This document shows, one piece after another, positions 37,001 through 45,869 of a stretch of DNA of 56,822 nt. The notes beneath the pieces are model-generated. The model saw only the letters and a program-made list of their open reading frames with translations. It was not told the DNA's origin and ran no database searches. Numbering within the stretch: position 1 is the stretch's first letter; every line of letters begins with the position of its first letter. The translations under genes were made by a program, and so were the position numbers. This DNA comes from Acidobacteriaceae bacterium (GTDB lineage: Bacteria; Acidobacteriota; Terriglobia; Terriglobales; Acidobacteriaceae): contig DAHXNK010000003.1 in NCBI GenBank assembly GCA_027365415.1, forward strand, positions 1 to 56,822, written 5' to 3'.

Positions 37001-37164
37001 CTGGCACCCGGATAAAAAGTGGTAACTTGGATGGTCGGATACTCGACCTCCGGCAGCGCCGAGACTGGCAGTTGCGTGTAGGCGATGATGCCCGCCAGCA
37101 AAATGGCCGCCATCATCAGCGACGTGGCAACAGGCCGCTCAATAAAAATCCGCGAGGGACTCAC
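34039..37164 (-). CDS. mdtB: RND multidrug efflux permease MdtB-type
   Basis: 1041-aa RND pump with MdtB features: [40 protein letters not shown] and [16 protein letters not shown]. Asp401-Asp402 form the proton relay in [13 protein letters not shown]. It starts at GTG, whose bases overlap the mdtA stop (GTGA), so the two are translationally coupled. It pairs with MdtC in a heteromeric pump. The two pumps share general sequence plan, as expected of an old duplication, but are clearly diverged. Confidence 0.95.
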   Translation of the reverse strand: MSPSRIFIERPVATSLMMAAILLAGIIAYTQLPVSALPEVEYPTIQVTTFYPGASPEVMASSVTASLEGQFGQMPGLNQMTSISSFTASVITLQFDLNENIDVAEQEVQAAINAAGTYLPVDLPNPPVYSKVNPADFPILTLALTSNTMPLSSVEDLADTTLAQKISQLSGVGMVSIVGGEKPAVRVQANPMALASYGLSLEDVRAALAATNVNQAKGNLNGRRQSFTINDNDQLTTAQQYEPVVIAYRNGSPVRLSDVSTIINGTENAEESAWMNNVPAVILNVQRQPGANIITVVDRIRKVLPQLQASLPTSVKLLVLTDRTSTIRASVKDVQFELMLTIALVVMVIFLFLRNLAATVIPSIAVPLSIVGTFCVMYLLGYTLDNLSLMALTISTGFVVDDAIVMIENITRFLEEGDSPMQAAFKGSAQIGFTIVSLTVSLIAVLIPLLFMGDVVGRLFREFAVTLAVTILVSAFISLTLTPMMCSRLLRHKSEKEQSRFYHATERFYTWVIAKYGITLQWVLRYRTATLLVTLATLVLTLVMYIYIPKGFFPVQDTGGLLGISEAPQTISFGAMAERQQQLARVVLQDPDVDSLASFIGVDGTNMEMNSGRLQINLKPRDERKSTALEIIRRLQPKVDQVQGIQLFLQPLQDLTVEDRVSRTQYQYTLEDASRQELMTWAPRMVSKLQALPQLRDVATDQQNDGLEAMLVIDRDTASRLGVDPQDIDNTLYDAFGQRLVSTIFTQLNQYHVVLEVSPQYQKNPADFNNLYVKSATGQQVPLSAFTHYEQRRTALAINHQGQFPVVTLSFNLAPGVSLGQAVGAINKVKEELNMPASISGDFQGTAAAFLASLANEPLLILAAIVTVYIVLGVLYESYIHPLTILSTLPSAGVGALLALQLFHMDLDVVGLIGIILLIGIVKKNAIMMIDFALEAERNQGKSPEESIYQACLLRFRPIMMTTMAALLGGLPLALGTGTGSELRRPLGVTIVGGLIFSQVLTLYTTPVVYLFFDGLARRFKKRQPEYPGNAQPIPNAVLAD

Positions 37165-38438
37165 AGCATTGTTCCTTGCGCTTTCTTCTTGTAGGCCACG
37201 TCATCGGTGACGACGTGCGCCGACACTTTGCTGCCAGCGCGCAGTTTTTCTGCGCCGTCGATCACCACTTTGTCTCCCGGTGCCACGCCCTTGTCCACCA
37301 CCAGCGTGGAGCTTTCCGCCAGCAAAACGTGAACCGGTTGTATCTTGACGATGTTGTCCGGCTGGACGGCAAAAACAAAATCTCCATCCGGCCCATGTTG
37401 CAGCGCGGCTGCTGGCATCACAATCGCACGCGGTAACTGGTTAATAATGAGGCGGACATTGACGAACTGATCCGGGAAGAGACTCTCGTGTCTATTGGGA
37501 AAAATGGCTTTGAACTTGGCCGTGCCTGTTGTCGGATCAATCTCATTGTCCACGGTGAGCAGCTTGCCCGTAGCCAGATGGCCGAAGGAGGAGCGATCAT
37601 ACGCATCGACCACCAGCCCTTGCTTGCTGCGCATCTTGGGCAGAATCTTGGAGAGATCGTCCTCCGGCAGCGTGAAATCCACGGCGATGGGATGCATCTG
37701 CGTTACGATCAACATTCCCGTGGTGGCCGTGGATTGCACGATGTTGCCGGGATCGACCAACCGCAGGCCCACGCGCCCATCAATGGGAGAACGAATGTCG
37801 CAGTAGCTGAGATTTACCTTCGCCGTGTCAATGGTGGCCTGGTCAAGCTCAACTGTGCCAAGATACTGGCCGTAGAGCGCCTGCTCGGCATCCAGTTGCT
37901 CTTTGGAGTAGACACCCTGCTGATACAGCGATTTATAGCGGCCCAACTCAATTTTATAATCGTCCAGTTGCGCCTGATCGCGCACCAACTGCCCCTTGGC
38001 CTGATCCAGCGCGGCTTTGTACGGAGCCGGGTCAATCACAATCAGAAGATCGCCTTTGCGTACATCCTGACCTTCTTTGAAATTGACTTGGAGAATCTGT
38101 CCGGTCACGCGAGAGTTGATCGTCACCGTGTAATAGGCGGTCACGGAACCAAGGCCCTCCAGATACACGGGCACATCTTTTTGCTTCACCACGGCGACTT
38201 GCACGGGAACCTGCATGTACGCCGCCATCATGGCGGCGCGCGCGGCGACCTTCTTGTCTTTCTCGGTGCGGGCGGTAGCGATGCGCCAGATTGCTCCCGC
38301 AACAGCGGCAACAATCAGCAGCAGCACCAGCGCGCGCGCCCAGGCGTGCTTCTTCGGAGCGGATTCCCAAGGGGAACCGTTGCCGGGAGGATTCGTTCCC
38401 CGATGGGGCGCGGGCGAGGGAGTTTCAACGGTCGGCAT
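37161..38438 (-). CDS. mdtA: RND periplasmic adaptor MdtA-type
   Basis: 425-aa membrane fusion protein. A Pro-rich cytoplasmic tail (1-28) precedes one transmembrane anchor (about 33-52). Then come a lipoyl half ([28 protein letters not shown]), a coiled-coil hairpin with [21 protein letters not shown] and the second half with [16 protein letters not shown]. The C-terminal domain has [15 protein letters not shown]. It links MdtB/MdtC to an outer-membrane channel. The ATG at 38438 begins the anchor-containing form; earlier starts add unconserved sequence. It heads the mdtABC operon. Confidence 0.94.
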   Translation of the reverse strand: MPTVETPSPAPHRGTNPPGNGSPWESAPKKHAWARALVLLLIVAAVAGAIWRIATARTEKDKKVAARAAMMAAYMQVPVQVAVVKQKDVPVYLEGLGSVTAYYTVTINSRVTGQILQVNFKEGQDVRKGDLLIVIDPAPYKAALDQAKGQLVRDQAQLDDYKIELGRYKSLYQQGVYSKEQLDAEQALYGQYLGTVELDQATIDTAKVNLSYCDIRSPIDGRVGLRLVDPGNIVQSTATTGMLIVTQMHPIAVDFTLPEDDLSKILPKMRSKQGLVVDAYDRSSFGHLATGKLLTVDNEIDPTTGTAKFKAIFPNRHESLFPDQFVNVRLIINQLPRAIVMPAAALQHGPDGDFVFAVQPDNIVKIQPVHVLLAESSTLVVDKGVAPGDKVVIDGAEKLRAGSKVSAHVVTDDVAYKKKAQGTML

Positions 38439-38796
38439 AGCGATTTTCCAGGCTGTCCTTTTCCAGTTCCAGAGATATCCAGGTGAAGGTGGTGATGGCG
38501 CGTTCCCTGCACGGACTGTGCCTGGCGCAACGCACAGTACCTCACATATCAAGACGCAACCGACAAGAAAAAAGTTTCCGGTTTGCGACCCCTAGCCTCT
38601 TCCGCGAAACCGTTCCCAGAGTCGTTCCCGGAAGAGCCTTCCTCCCATCAGTATAGAAACTCTTATGCTTTCCGTCTCATCCTATGGCCGATATCCGCGG
38701 CAGGCGATTCTTGCATGGTTCCCAAAACGCGCCGCCGAGTGTTGTAGCATAAGGCATTCCTCGGTTGGCAAACTGCCAGGAGTGGAAGCGACCCAC
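38439..38796. other. Divergent intergenic region without a recognisable gene
   Basis: 358 nt between the mdtA start and the HAD-UbiA start, which are transcribed apart. The HAD-UbiA frame is open back to an ATG at 38665, but the extra 44 residues are unlike the family. I find no convincing paired -35/-10 elements or operator palindromes here. Confidence 0.5.
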
Positions 38797-40305
38797 ATGG
38801 ATGGAATGAGCCACCAACCCGTCAGTATACCTGTCGATACCGTTGCTGCTGTTGAACGGCGCGCGAAAAAACCTCCCCCCCTCTGCGTTGATCTGGATGG
38901 GACGCTGGTAAAAACCGATGCGATGGTGGATTCTTTTTGCGCGATGATGCACCAAGCTCCGTGGCTGCTAGCCCAGGCTCCGCTCTGGCTGTTGCGGGGC
39001 AAGGCAGCATTCAAGCGTCAGGTGGCGACCCATGTTTTTCTCGATGCTGCGCATCTTCCCTACAACTCCGAATTGATGGCATTTCTGCGGGAAGAAGCGG
39101 CCACAGGACGCGCAATCGTTCTGGCCACGGGCGCAGATCGGCAATTAGCGGAGAACGTAGCCAACCATCTGGGAATTTTTCAGGAGGTGCTGGCCAGCGA
39201 TGGAACCACCAATCTGACTGGCACGCGCAAGCTCCACGCTTTGCAGCAACACTTTGGCGCAGACGGCTTTGATTACATCGGCAACAGCGAAGTAGATTTG
39301 CCGATTTTGACCCATGCGGCCACGCCAATGCTGGCGAACCCCAGTTGGGGGCTGCCCCGCCGCCTGCGCGCGCAACGCGCCCAAAATGGGGAGACGCAGC
39401 CAGTGCGAATTTTTCAAGATCGCCGCTCCTTTGGAGCCACCGTCCTGCGCGCTCTCCGGGTGCATCAATGGGCAAAGAACGCGCTTCTTTTTCTCCCCTT
39501 GCTGTTGGCGCATGCGCTGCATTGGCAGACGGCGCGACTGGCAGCGCTGGCGTTTCTCTGTTTTTGCTGCGCGGCATCAGGCACATACATCGTCAACGAT
39601 CTGCTGGATATGGAAGCCGACCGCCAGCATCCACGCAAAAGCCACCGTCCCTTTGCAGCCGGCGATCTTTCCGCAGTGACTGGGGCGGGGATGGCGATCC
39701 TTCTCCTCGGCCTGGCCGGATGGATGGCCATTTGGCTCTTGCCCTCCGCGTTTCTTGCATGGCTGGCGCTGTACTGTGTCGCCACGCTCTCCTATTCTCT
39801 GTACTTCAAGCGCAAGGTGCTGGTGGACGTGATTCTCCTGTCCGCGCTGTATACCCTACGCATTCTTGCAGGGGCCACCGCCGTTCGCGTGGCCGTTTCC
39901 CCCTGGCTGACGGGATTCGCCATCTTCTTCTTCTTCAGTCTGGCCCTGGTCAAACGCTTCAGTGAGCTGGAACATCTGCGCCTGCGCGATGCCGTCCCCG
40001 CCAATGGACGCGGCTACCGAGTGCAGGATTTAGAACAATTGCGCAGCTTCGGCACCGCCAGCGCCTATGCATCGATTGTTATTTTCACCCTCTACATCAA
40101 CAACCCGGAGGTGGGTCGGCTCTACCAGCATCCCCATCGTTTGTGGCTGATGACGCCGATCTTGATCTGGTGGCTCAGCCGCATCTGGCTGCGAGCCTCG
40201 CGTGGCCAGATGGAAGAAGACCCCGTAGTCTTCGCTCTAACGGATCGCTCCAGCTTGCTGGCTGGCGCAGCCATGCTGCTCGTCGCAATCTATGCAGTCC
40301 TTTGA
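38797..40305 (+). CDS. HAD phosphatase-UbiA prenyltransferase fusion
   Basis: 502-aa two-domain protein. Residues 28-200 are a HAD domain: VDLDGTLVKTD (Asp32/Asp34), ATGADRQLAENVA and GNSEVDLPI as metal motif. Residues 215-502 are a UbiA-type membrane prenyltransferase with about eight helices, first Asp motif NDLLDMEADRQHP (267-279) and YSLYFKRKVLVDVILLSALYTLRILAG. The UbiA part resembles decaprenyl-phosphate phosphoribose synthases, which join PRPP to a polyprenyl phosphate; the HAD could remove the resulting 5-phosphate. That reading is inference. The start is the ATG at 38797 with GGAAG upstream. ispD and ispF follow on the same strand. Confidence 0.88.
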   Translation: MDGMSHQPVSIPVDTVAAVERRAKKPPPLCVDLDGTLVKTDAMVDSFCAMMHQAPWLLAQAPLWLLRGKAAFKRQVATHVFLDAAHLPYNSELMAFLREEAATGRAIVLATGADRQLAENVANHLGIFQEVLASDGTTNLTGTRKLHALQQHFGADGFDYIGNSEVDLPILTHAATPMLANPSWGLPRRLRAQRAQNGETQPVRIFQDRRSFGATVLRALRVHQWAKNALLFLPLLLAHALHWQTARLAALAFLCFCCAASGTYIVNDLLDMEADRQHPRKSHRPFAAGDLSAVTGAGMAILLLGLAGWMAIWLLPSAFLAWLALYCVATLSYSLYFKRKVLVDVILLSALYTLRILAGATAVRVAVSPWLTGFAIFFFFSLALVKRFSELEHLRLRDAVPANGRGYRVQDLEQLRSFGTASAYASIVIFTLYINNPEVGRLYQHPHRLWLMTPILIWWLSRIWLRASRGQMEEDPVVFALTDRSSLLAGAAMLLVAIYAVL

Positions 40306-40454
40306 GAGGCTGCCCGGGAGATCAACCTCTCCTCGCATCGCAGGCTGCAACCGTAAAAGCAGGGGCACCCGCACTCCATCGAGAACACCTGACAAAGATG
40401 GCACGCCGGGGTTAGGTCGTATACTCTGGACAACGTACTGGAAGATAGGTATCC

Positions 40455-41207
40455 ATGCAGGTATACGTCATCATTCCGGCGGCTGGATTGGGAACGCGCA
40501 TGAGCGCTTCCGTCCCTGTCGCGTTAAATGCCACACCGAACGCCGCGTCCAGTTCCACGCCCGCGCCCAAGCAGTTTTTGCAACTGCGTGGCATTCCCAT
40601 CCTTGTCCACACGCTGCGCGCCTTTGCCGCCGTCGCCACCGTGCAGCGCATCCACGTTGCCGTGCGTGCCCATGAGATCGACCGGGTACAGGCGCAGGTT
40701 CACGAGTACGCCCTCGACACTCGCGCCACGGTCGTCGCCGGTGGCGACACCCGACAGGAGTCCGTGGGTGCCGCACTGCGCTCCCTGCGTGCCAGCGATG
40801 ACGACATTGTTCTGGTGCATGATGCCGTGCGCCCACTGATCGACCCGGCCACAATCGAGCGCACCATTGAGGCCGTCATCAAGCATGGCGCAGCGATCGT
40901 CGGCGTGCCCGCCATTGACACCATCAAGCAGGTGGAGCGCACCGCCGAAGGAGCCATCATCGGCACCACCATCCCCCGCGAACGCATTGTGCTGGCGCAG
41001 ACTCCGCAGGGCTTTCGCTGCGACCTGCTACGCCGCATCTTTCGCGAGGCGGAGGCAGACGGTTTTCTGGGCACCGACGAGGCATCGCTAGCCGAGCGCG
41101 CCGGAGTTCCCGTTGCCGTCGTCTTGGGTTCGCCGCGCAACTTCAAAATCACGCAGCCCGGAGACTTGGAGCTGGCGGAGTTTTACCTGCAACAAAGCAA
41201 GCGGTAA
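40455..41207 (+). CDS. ispD: 2-C-methyl-D-erythritol 4-phosphate cytidylyltransferase
   Basis: 250-aa enzyme of the MEP isoprenoid pathway that makes CDP-ME from MEP and CTP. It has IIPAAGLGTRM (6-16), PKQFLQL (38-44), VAGGDTRQESV, VHDAVRPLID and TPQGFRCDLL. The CTP-binding loop between Arg15 and Lys39 carries roughly 13 extra Ala/Ser/Pro-rich residues compared with E. coli IspD, where the lysine is residue 27. TATACT at 40419-40424 may be a -10 box. It is followed 28 nt later by ispF, the usual partner. Confidence 0.95.
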   Translation: MQVYVIIPAAGLGTRMSASVPVALNATPNAASSSTPAPKQFLQLRGIPILVHTLRAFAAVATVQRIHVAVRAHEIDRVQAQVHEYALDTRATVVAGGDTRQESVGAALRSLRASDDDIVLVHDAVRPLIDPATIERTIEAVIKHGAAIVGVPAIDTIKQVERTAEGAIIGTTIPRERIVLAQTPQGFRCDLLRRIFREAEADGFLGTDEASLAERAGVPVAVVLGSPRNFKITQPGDLELAEFYLQQSKR

Positions 41208-41235
41208 TATCAACAGAGGGAAGAAAGCACGCACA

Positions 41236-41850
41236 ATGAGAATTGGGTACGGCTGGGATTCCCACGCCTTCAAATCCGGAGTTCCCCTGAAGATTGGCGG
41301 ACTGACGCTTGACCACACTGAGGGTCTCTCCGGTCACTCCGACGGCGATGTGCTGCTGCACGCCATTACCGATGCGCTACTCGGAGCCGTGGCCGCTGGC
41401 GATATTGGCAGCTTCTTTCCACCGGGCGATGCGCGCTGGAAAAATGCAGATTCCTCCATTTTCCTGGAGACCGCGCTGGAGGAGATTCGCCACGCGGGAT
41501 ACACCATCGCCAATGTTGATACGACCCTGGTGCTGGCCGCGCCCAAGATCGGCCCTATCGCGGAAAAACTGCGCGAAAACGTGGCCATGCTGCTACATCT
41601 GGAGCCACGCGATGTCGGCATCAAAGCCAAGACCCCCGAAGGACTGGATCAGGATCACGTCGCCATCGCCCACGCCGTTGTTCTACTGGAGAAGCTGGAT
41701 TCTGGCAGGAAGCTGCGACACCGAATCGCAGCCGCAGACGCATCTGTGGATTCCCCCAAAAGCGTTGAGGATGTCGTCCGCAAATTACTGGAAGAGCCAA
41801 TCGTGCTGCCTGCGCGCAAGCCGACCTTCAATACCGAGGACATCACCTGA
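41236..41850 (+). CDS. ispF: 2-C-methyl-D-erythritol 2,4-cyclodiphosphate synthase
   Basis: 204-aa protein. The N-terminal 157 residues are a normal IspF: RIGYGWDSHAF with zinc ligands Asp8 and His10, GHSDGDVLLHAITDALLGA with His42, DIGSFFPPGD and KAKTPEGLD. It forms MEcPP with release of CMP. The C terminus carries about 45 extra residues (after LLEKLDS) absent from the usual 157-aa enzyme. The ATG at 41236 follows GAGGGAAG. The ispD-ispF pair is a common arrangement and sometimes occurs as a fusion. Confidence 0.95.
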   Translation: MRIGYGWDSHAFKSGVPLKIGGLTLDHTEGLSGHSDGDVLLHAITDALLGAVAAGDIGSFFPPGDARWKNADSSIFLETALEEIRHAGYTIANVDTTLVLAAPKIGPIAEKLRENVAMLLHLEPRDVGIKAKTPEGLDQDHVAIAHAVVLLEKLDSGRKLRHRIAAADASVDSPKSVEDVVRKLLEEPIVLPARKPTFNTEDIT

Positions 41851-41860
41851 GATTAAAGTA

Positions 41861-41895
41861 GGGAGTCAAAGAGGGAGTCATCTTTTTTGACTCCC
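41861..41895. terminator. Bidirectional terminator between ispF and the outer-membrane protein gene
   Basis: GGGAGTCA occurs twice (41861 and 41873) and either copy pairs with TGACTCCC at 41888-41895; the outer copy gives a 10-bp stem with TTTGACTCCC. A TCTTTTTT run lies before the 3' arm. It separates two convergent genes. Confidence 0.65.
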
Positions 41896-41913
41896 AGCAT
41901 CAATCAAACAACC

Positions 41914-42522
41914 TCAGAAGTGGTAGGCGAAACCAATGGATGGCTGCGAAACAATATACCACCGACCCGTATTGTAGATGTTTATGCCAAAGTCCTGCGG
42001 CTTGGAAACATAACCACGATATTCCATCCGCAGATCCCAGCTTGGGCTTATCTCATACGCGATGCCGCCGCCAGCCAAAGCAACCAGCGCATTTACCTGT
42101 TGCGCGTCATACACGGTCGTCTTGATGCTGCCCAGCGGGAAAAAGAACAAGACCCCGCCACCAACCTCAAAGAATGGATTGAATTTTTTGAATGGAATGG
42201 TGCGGACATAGGCAACCGTCGCCTCCTGCATAGAGGTGAGCACGCGAGCACTGTTGGCAATGCCTTCGTTGAATTTTGCGGTATAGCGCATGTAGGAATA
42301 ATTGGCTTCGGCTGCGCCATTGGGAGTCATCTGGAAGCGATAGCTGAGCAACATGCCCGGCCCCATCGTGGCCTTGGCGCGAACAGTATTCGTCCCTCCC
42401 CCCTCGACATAGGGTTGAATGGTGTCCATCAAGCTGAGACTCACGTCCTGACGCATCTCCTGTGCCCGCGCGAAGGTGGCCAGCATGGGCAACAAACAGA
42501 GTAAAAAAAACAACTTCTTCAT
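41914..42522 (-). CDS. Outer-membrane beta-barrel protein, tandem copy 2
   Basis: 202-aa secreted protein. The signal peptide MKKLFFLLCLLPMLATFARA ends near residue 20. The mature part is rich in alternating amphipathic strands (YSYMRYTAKF, VAYVRTIPFKKFNPFFEVGGGVLFFF, WDLRMEYRGYV) and ends with IGFAYHF, a terminal aromatic typical of outer-membrane barrels recognised by the Bam complex. About eight strands would fit the OmpA/OmpW-like size. It is a paralogue of the gene at 42598 with the same layout and C terminus. Function unknown. Confidence 0.82.
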   Translation of the reverse strand: MKKLFFLLCLLPMLATFARAQEMRQDVSLSLMDTIQPYVEGGGTNTVRAKATMGPGMLLSYRFQMTPNGAAEANYSYMRYTAKFNEGIANSARVLTSMQEATVAYVRTIPFKKFNPFFEVGGGVLFFFPLGSIKTTVYDAQQVNALVALAGGGIAYEISPSWDLRMEYRGYVSKPQDFGINIYNTGRWYIVSQPSIGFAYHF

Positions 42523-42597
42523 TCGGTAGTGAACCCCTGCTCCGGGAATCTGCGTGCCGACAATTCAAAATTCGCCGCGCACACAGTTTGAATCCAG

Positions 42598-43194
42598 CTA
42601 GAAGTGATAAGCAAAGCCAATCGCCGGTTGATTGATCACGTAATAGCGATCCGTGTCGTAGATTTTCATTCCATAGTAGAAATCCTTGACGATACTTCCA
42701 CGATATTCCACCCTCAAATCCCAGCTTGGGCTTAGCTCATACGCAACGCCACCGCCAAATAGTTCCTCAATGGCTGTACCCTTGTTAGCCAGCAACGTGG
42801 TCGTGTGCGTGTCATCAATCACGTTGAAGAAAAACAGGCCCACTCCTCCCGCAATAAAAGGGTTGAACCTTTTGTAGGAAAGACTCCGCACATATTCAAA
42901 CGAAGCCTCCTGATACCGACTGTGTATGCGCGCATTGGCGAAACTGGTGATGTATTTCTGCGTGAACTGGCTGTATTGGTAGTTGGCCTCAAGCGCATTG
43001 TTCGGATTCATCATGAAGCGATATTCAATCAAATCCCCGATGCCAATGGTCGATGACTGCGTCACGTCATTACCCGTGACAACGGGCTGGAACGTACCAA
43101 CAAAACTCATACTGACATCTTGTCTGCTCTCCTGCGCAAAACCGACCACGGCCAGCAGGGGCAGCAACCCGAGGAAAAAAACCAACTTCTTCAT
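42598..43194 (-). CDS. Outer-membrane beta-barrel protein, tandem copy 1
   Basis: 198-aa paralogue of the downstream barrel, sharing MKKL-type signal peptide (cleavage after VVGFA), RQDVSMSF near the mature start, NPNNALEANYQYSQF, the YKRFNPFIAGGVGLFFF strand, SPSWDLRVEYRGS and the C-terminal PAIGFAYHF. The ATG at 43194 follows AAGGG. The gap between the two copies is 75 nt, so they are probably co-transcribed. Role unknown; a small porin or structural outer-membrane protein is likely. Confidence 0.82.
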   Translation of the reverse strand: MKKLVFFLGLLPLLAVVGFAQESRQDVSMSFVGTFQPVVTGNDVTQSSTIGIGDLIEYRFMMNPNNALEANYQYSQFTQKYITSFANARIHSRYQEASFEYVRSLSYKRFNPFIAGGVGLFFFNVIDDTHTTTLLANKGTAIEELFGGGVAYELSPSWDLRVEYRGSIVKDFYYGMKIYDTDRYYVINQPAIGFAYHF

Positions 43195-43454
43195 TCGCAA
43201 ATAAACCCTTCATCCGCCAAACTCGACGCGCAACCTCCGCGAACAAGCTGAACGTAAAAATACGTGCCTGGCTCTGAATCCTTAGCTGCCCTAATTGTAC
43301 CTGTCGAATCGCTCATGCGGGAGGGTAGAAAAAAGTTGTGCCGAATGTTTGCTTTGAGAGAGGCCACGGGACAACGGATTTTGCGAAATCTGGCAAAACC
43401 CCCGGAACAAGCGAAGCAAAGCTGGGGCCACGCAGCCTTGCTCCGCCTGCACGA

Positions 43455-43985
43455 TTACTGTACGGGTGGCTGGCTTCCGTTGTTGGCAGGTGGCGCTGGC
43501 TGTGCGCCGTTCGCTGGAGACGCACCGTTTTGCTGCATCCGCTGCTGCCGACGCGCCTGCATCCGTTGACGACGCTTGGCCAACATCGCGTCAAACTGCT
43601 TTTTCTGCGTATCGTTCAATACGGCCTTGATCTTCTGCTGCGTGGTTACATGGATGCTGTACCACTGTTGACGACGAACCTGCCGCGTAAACGACTGGTC
43701 TTTGCGGAGTGATTGCAGTTGATGATCCTGATCCTGCAATATAGGCAGAATCTCCTGCTGTTCTGCAGGGCTTAGATTCAACTTCTGGGTCAAATGCCGA
43801 AGCTGCTTCTTCGGGTTCATGCGGTGGGGGTGCGACGGTGCCGACATCGGCGCGTTCATCATTGGCGCATTCTGCGCGGGGGGCGGAGGCGCATTCTGCG
43901 CGCGCATGGCGACCGGGAAAAACAGCAGCAGCGCCAGCGTACAAGACAAACCTGCCGCAGGGACATTGCGAATGGATCGGTTCAT
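43455..43985 (-). CDS. Spy/CpxP-like periplasmic protein, tandem copy 2
   Basis: 176-aa protein with a signal peptide (ALLLFFPVAMRA), a Pro/Ala-rich stretch (NAPPPPAQNAP), then a helical domain resembling the LTXXQ/Spy family: LTQKLNLSPAEQQEILPILQ and VLNDTQKKQFDAML, where the two Spy-like motifs recur. The tail is Gln/Pro-rich. Spy-type proteins act as periplasmic chaperones or stress sensors. It is a paralogue of the gene at 44221. AAGGAG lies before the ATG. Exact function is not known. Confidence 0.78.
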   Translation of the reverse strand: MNRSIRNVPAAGLSCTLALLLFFPVAMRAQNAPPPPAQNAPMMNAPMSAPSHPHRMNPKKQLRHLTQKLNLSPAEQQEILPILQDQDHQLQSLRKDQSFTRQVRRQQWYSIHVTTQQKIKAVLNDTQKKQFDAMLAKRRQRMQARRQQRMQQNGASPANGAQPAPPANNGSQPPVQ

Positions 43986-44220
43986 GGCGATACAATCTCC
44001 TTCGTGTAGTTGGATGCGCTGCCTGCACACTACCCGCAAACAGTCCTAAGGTATGAGACGTTGCAAGAGCGGCAAGGGTTTTCCTTCTTGTATCGCTGCT
44101 TTGTCGTCCTTGCCGGGCTTTCCCGATCCCGCCAGCGCTACATAGAAAAGATGACGTGCCGACGATGCGCTAGCTGTGATCGCCGTTCCAACCACATCTT
44201 CGGCACGCCCATCTGCGCGA

Positions 44221-44709
44221 TTACTGCGCCGGGGGTTGGCTTCCGTTATTGGCAGGAGAACTCGGCTGTGCTCCGTTCGCTGGAGACGCGCCCTCCTGCT
44301 GCTGCATCTGCTGCCAGTGTTCCCGCATGCGCTTGCGGCGCGCGGCCAACATCGCATCAAACTGCTGTTTCTGGGTGTCGGTTAATACCGCTTCCACTTT
44401 CCATTGGAATTCTTTCTGTTTGTGCATCATCTTCTGCATCTGCCAATCCCGCTCCCGCAGGATCGGTAAAATCTGCTTCTGCTGATCAGGACTTAGATTG
44501 AGCATCTTCGTCAGGTGCTCCAACTGTTTATGTGGATTCATGGGGTGGGGGTGCATCGGCGTGTCGTTCATGGGAACATTCTGCGCGGAGGGCGGAGGCG
44601 CATTCTGCGCGCGTAATCCGGGGGAAAGCAGTAGGGATAGGGCAAGGGCAAAGGACAGGCTGGCCCAGGGGATGGCGCGAAGGATTGTGCTGCGAATGGA
44701 TCGGTTCAT
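44221..44709 (-). CDS. Spy/CpxP-like periplasmic protein, tandem copy 1
   Basis: 162-aa paralogue of the downstream copy. It begins MNRSIRS, has a signal peptide ending GLRA-QN, the same NAPPP segment, HLTKMLNLSPDQQKQILPIL and VLTDTQKQQFDAMLAARRKRM, and the tail ASPANGAQPSSPANNGSQPP, nearly identical in both copies. The helical domain is rich in Met, His and Gln. AAGGAG lies 11-16 nt before the ATG. The copies are separated by 235 nt with no gene, so each may have its own promoter. Confidence 0.78.
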   Translation of the reverse strand: MNRSIRSTILRAIPWASLSFALALSLLLSPGLRAQNAPPPSAQNVPMNDTPMHPHPMNPHKQLEHLTKMLNLSPDQQKQILPILRERDWQMQKMMHKQKEFQWKVEAVLTDTQKQQFDAMLAARRKRMREHWQQMQQQEGASPANGAQPSSPANNGSQPPAQ

Positions 44710-44859
44710 GGCGATTGCAATCTCCTTTGTGGGGCTGGGTTCTGCTGTTTCCAGCGCACCTTTGGCACCCAGAGACCTAGACGGATTCCTCGCAATGAAA
44801 GTTGCACCAAGGCTCCAGAAACCTGGCGATTGCAGGGCGTTCGTTCCTACGTGGCAGCC

Positions 44860-45783
44860 TCACGCGCCGCGCTCCGGTTGAAAATAAAAGGGATCTCCGT
44901 GCCGCGTGGCCATTGATTCCACCACCTTCAAAAACGCCAGCGCCGCGTGGGAGAGATTGGCGTGCTTGCGATGCACCAGCCGCAAGCGCCGTTCAAATTG
45001 CAACTCTGGCACGCGCACCTGCGCCAGCTCACCGCTTTGGAGTTCGCGCTCCACCGACAGACCCGGCAACAACGCCACGCCGTTGCCCATCGCCACAAAG
45101 CGCTTGACCGCCTCCAAGCTGGGCAGCTCCACTCCCATGTTCAACGGCGTGCGGTGGCGGCGAAAGGCCTGCAGCACCTTCTGCCGCAGCGGAGACGAGA
45201 TATGATGCGCCACAAAATTCTCCGCGCCAAGCTGGTGAATGGAAACCTCCTTCGCTTTGGCCAGCGGATGCTTTGGATGCATGGTAAACACCAGTTCGTC
45301 GCGATATACCACAATGGATCGCACCTGCGGATCGTCGGGACGATACGAGACAATTCCGCACTCCACCGCGTGCGACAACACCTCATCGGCCATGCGGCTG
45401 GCCAGTGAGCGTTGCACCGTCACCTTGATCTGCGGCGAGAGCCGACAGAAGGCATCCACCACCGGCAGCAGATACAGGCAGGTGTACTCATTGGCGGCCA
45501 GATTCAATTTGCCCCGGTGCAGCGAGCGCAACTCGGCCAGCGCTCCGGTGGCCTCGCCGCGCAGATTCAGCAGCTTCTGCGCATAATCACGCAGCACCTC
45601 CCCGGCGGAGGTCAGGGTCGCATCCCGCGAGGCGCGGTCGAAGACCACCTCACCAAGTTCATCTTCCAGCTTGCGAATCACCTGACTGACCGCAGACTGC
45701 GTGCGATGCAGTCGAACAGCGGCGCGGGAGAAGCTGCGCTCCTCGGCCACAGCAAGAAATGTTTCCAGTTGAAACATATCCAT
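44860..45783 (-). CDS. LysR-family transcriptional regulator
   Basis: 307-aa regulator. The N-terminal winged helix-turn-helix is MFQLETFLAVAEERSFSRAAVRLHRTQSAVSQVIRKLE. The C-terminal effector domain includes GKLNLAANEYTCLYLLPVV and MGNGVALLPG. It is divergent from leuA across 158 nt, the classic geometry for a LysR gene and its target, so it may control the leucine/isoleucine/valine array. It is also co-oriented with the Spy-like genes 150 nt downstream, which leaves that target open. The effector is unknown. Confidence 0.93.
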   Translation of the reverse strand: MDMFQLETFLAVAEERSFSRAAVRLHRTQSAVSQVIRKLEDELGEVVFDRASRDATLTSAGEVLRDYAQKLLNLRGEATGALAELRSLHRGKLNLAANEYTCLYLLPVVDAFCRLSPQIKVTVQRSLASRMADEVLSHAVECGIVSYRPDDPQVRSIVVYRDELVFTMHPKHPLAKAKEVSIHQLGAENFVAHHISSPLRQKVLQAFRRHRTPLNMGVELPSLEAVKRFVAMGNGVALLPGLSVERELQSGELAQVRVPELQFERRLRLVHRKHANLSHAALAFLKVVESMATRHGDPFYFQPERGA

Positions 45784-45852
45784 AAGGCATTGCCCTTCCT
45801 ACCAGGAAATACGGCTTATAGTATAACTTATTCTAATGATAAAGCGGCATCC

Positions 45853-45869
45853 CATAAGACAACCTTATG
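45853..45869. promoter_or_regulatory. Palindromic operator candidate between lysR and leuA
   Basis: CATAAG-N5-CTTATG is a perfect inverted repeat with 6-bp arms. It contains a T-N11-A core (ATAAG...CTTAT) as expected for LysR-type boxes. It lies 73 nt before the leuA start in an AT-rich divergent region; minus-strand TATACT at about 45822 could be the -10 of the regulator gene. Confidence 0.6.
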
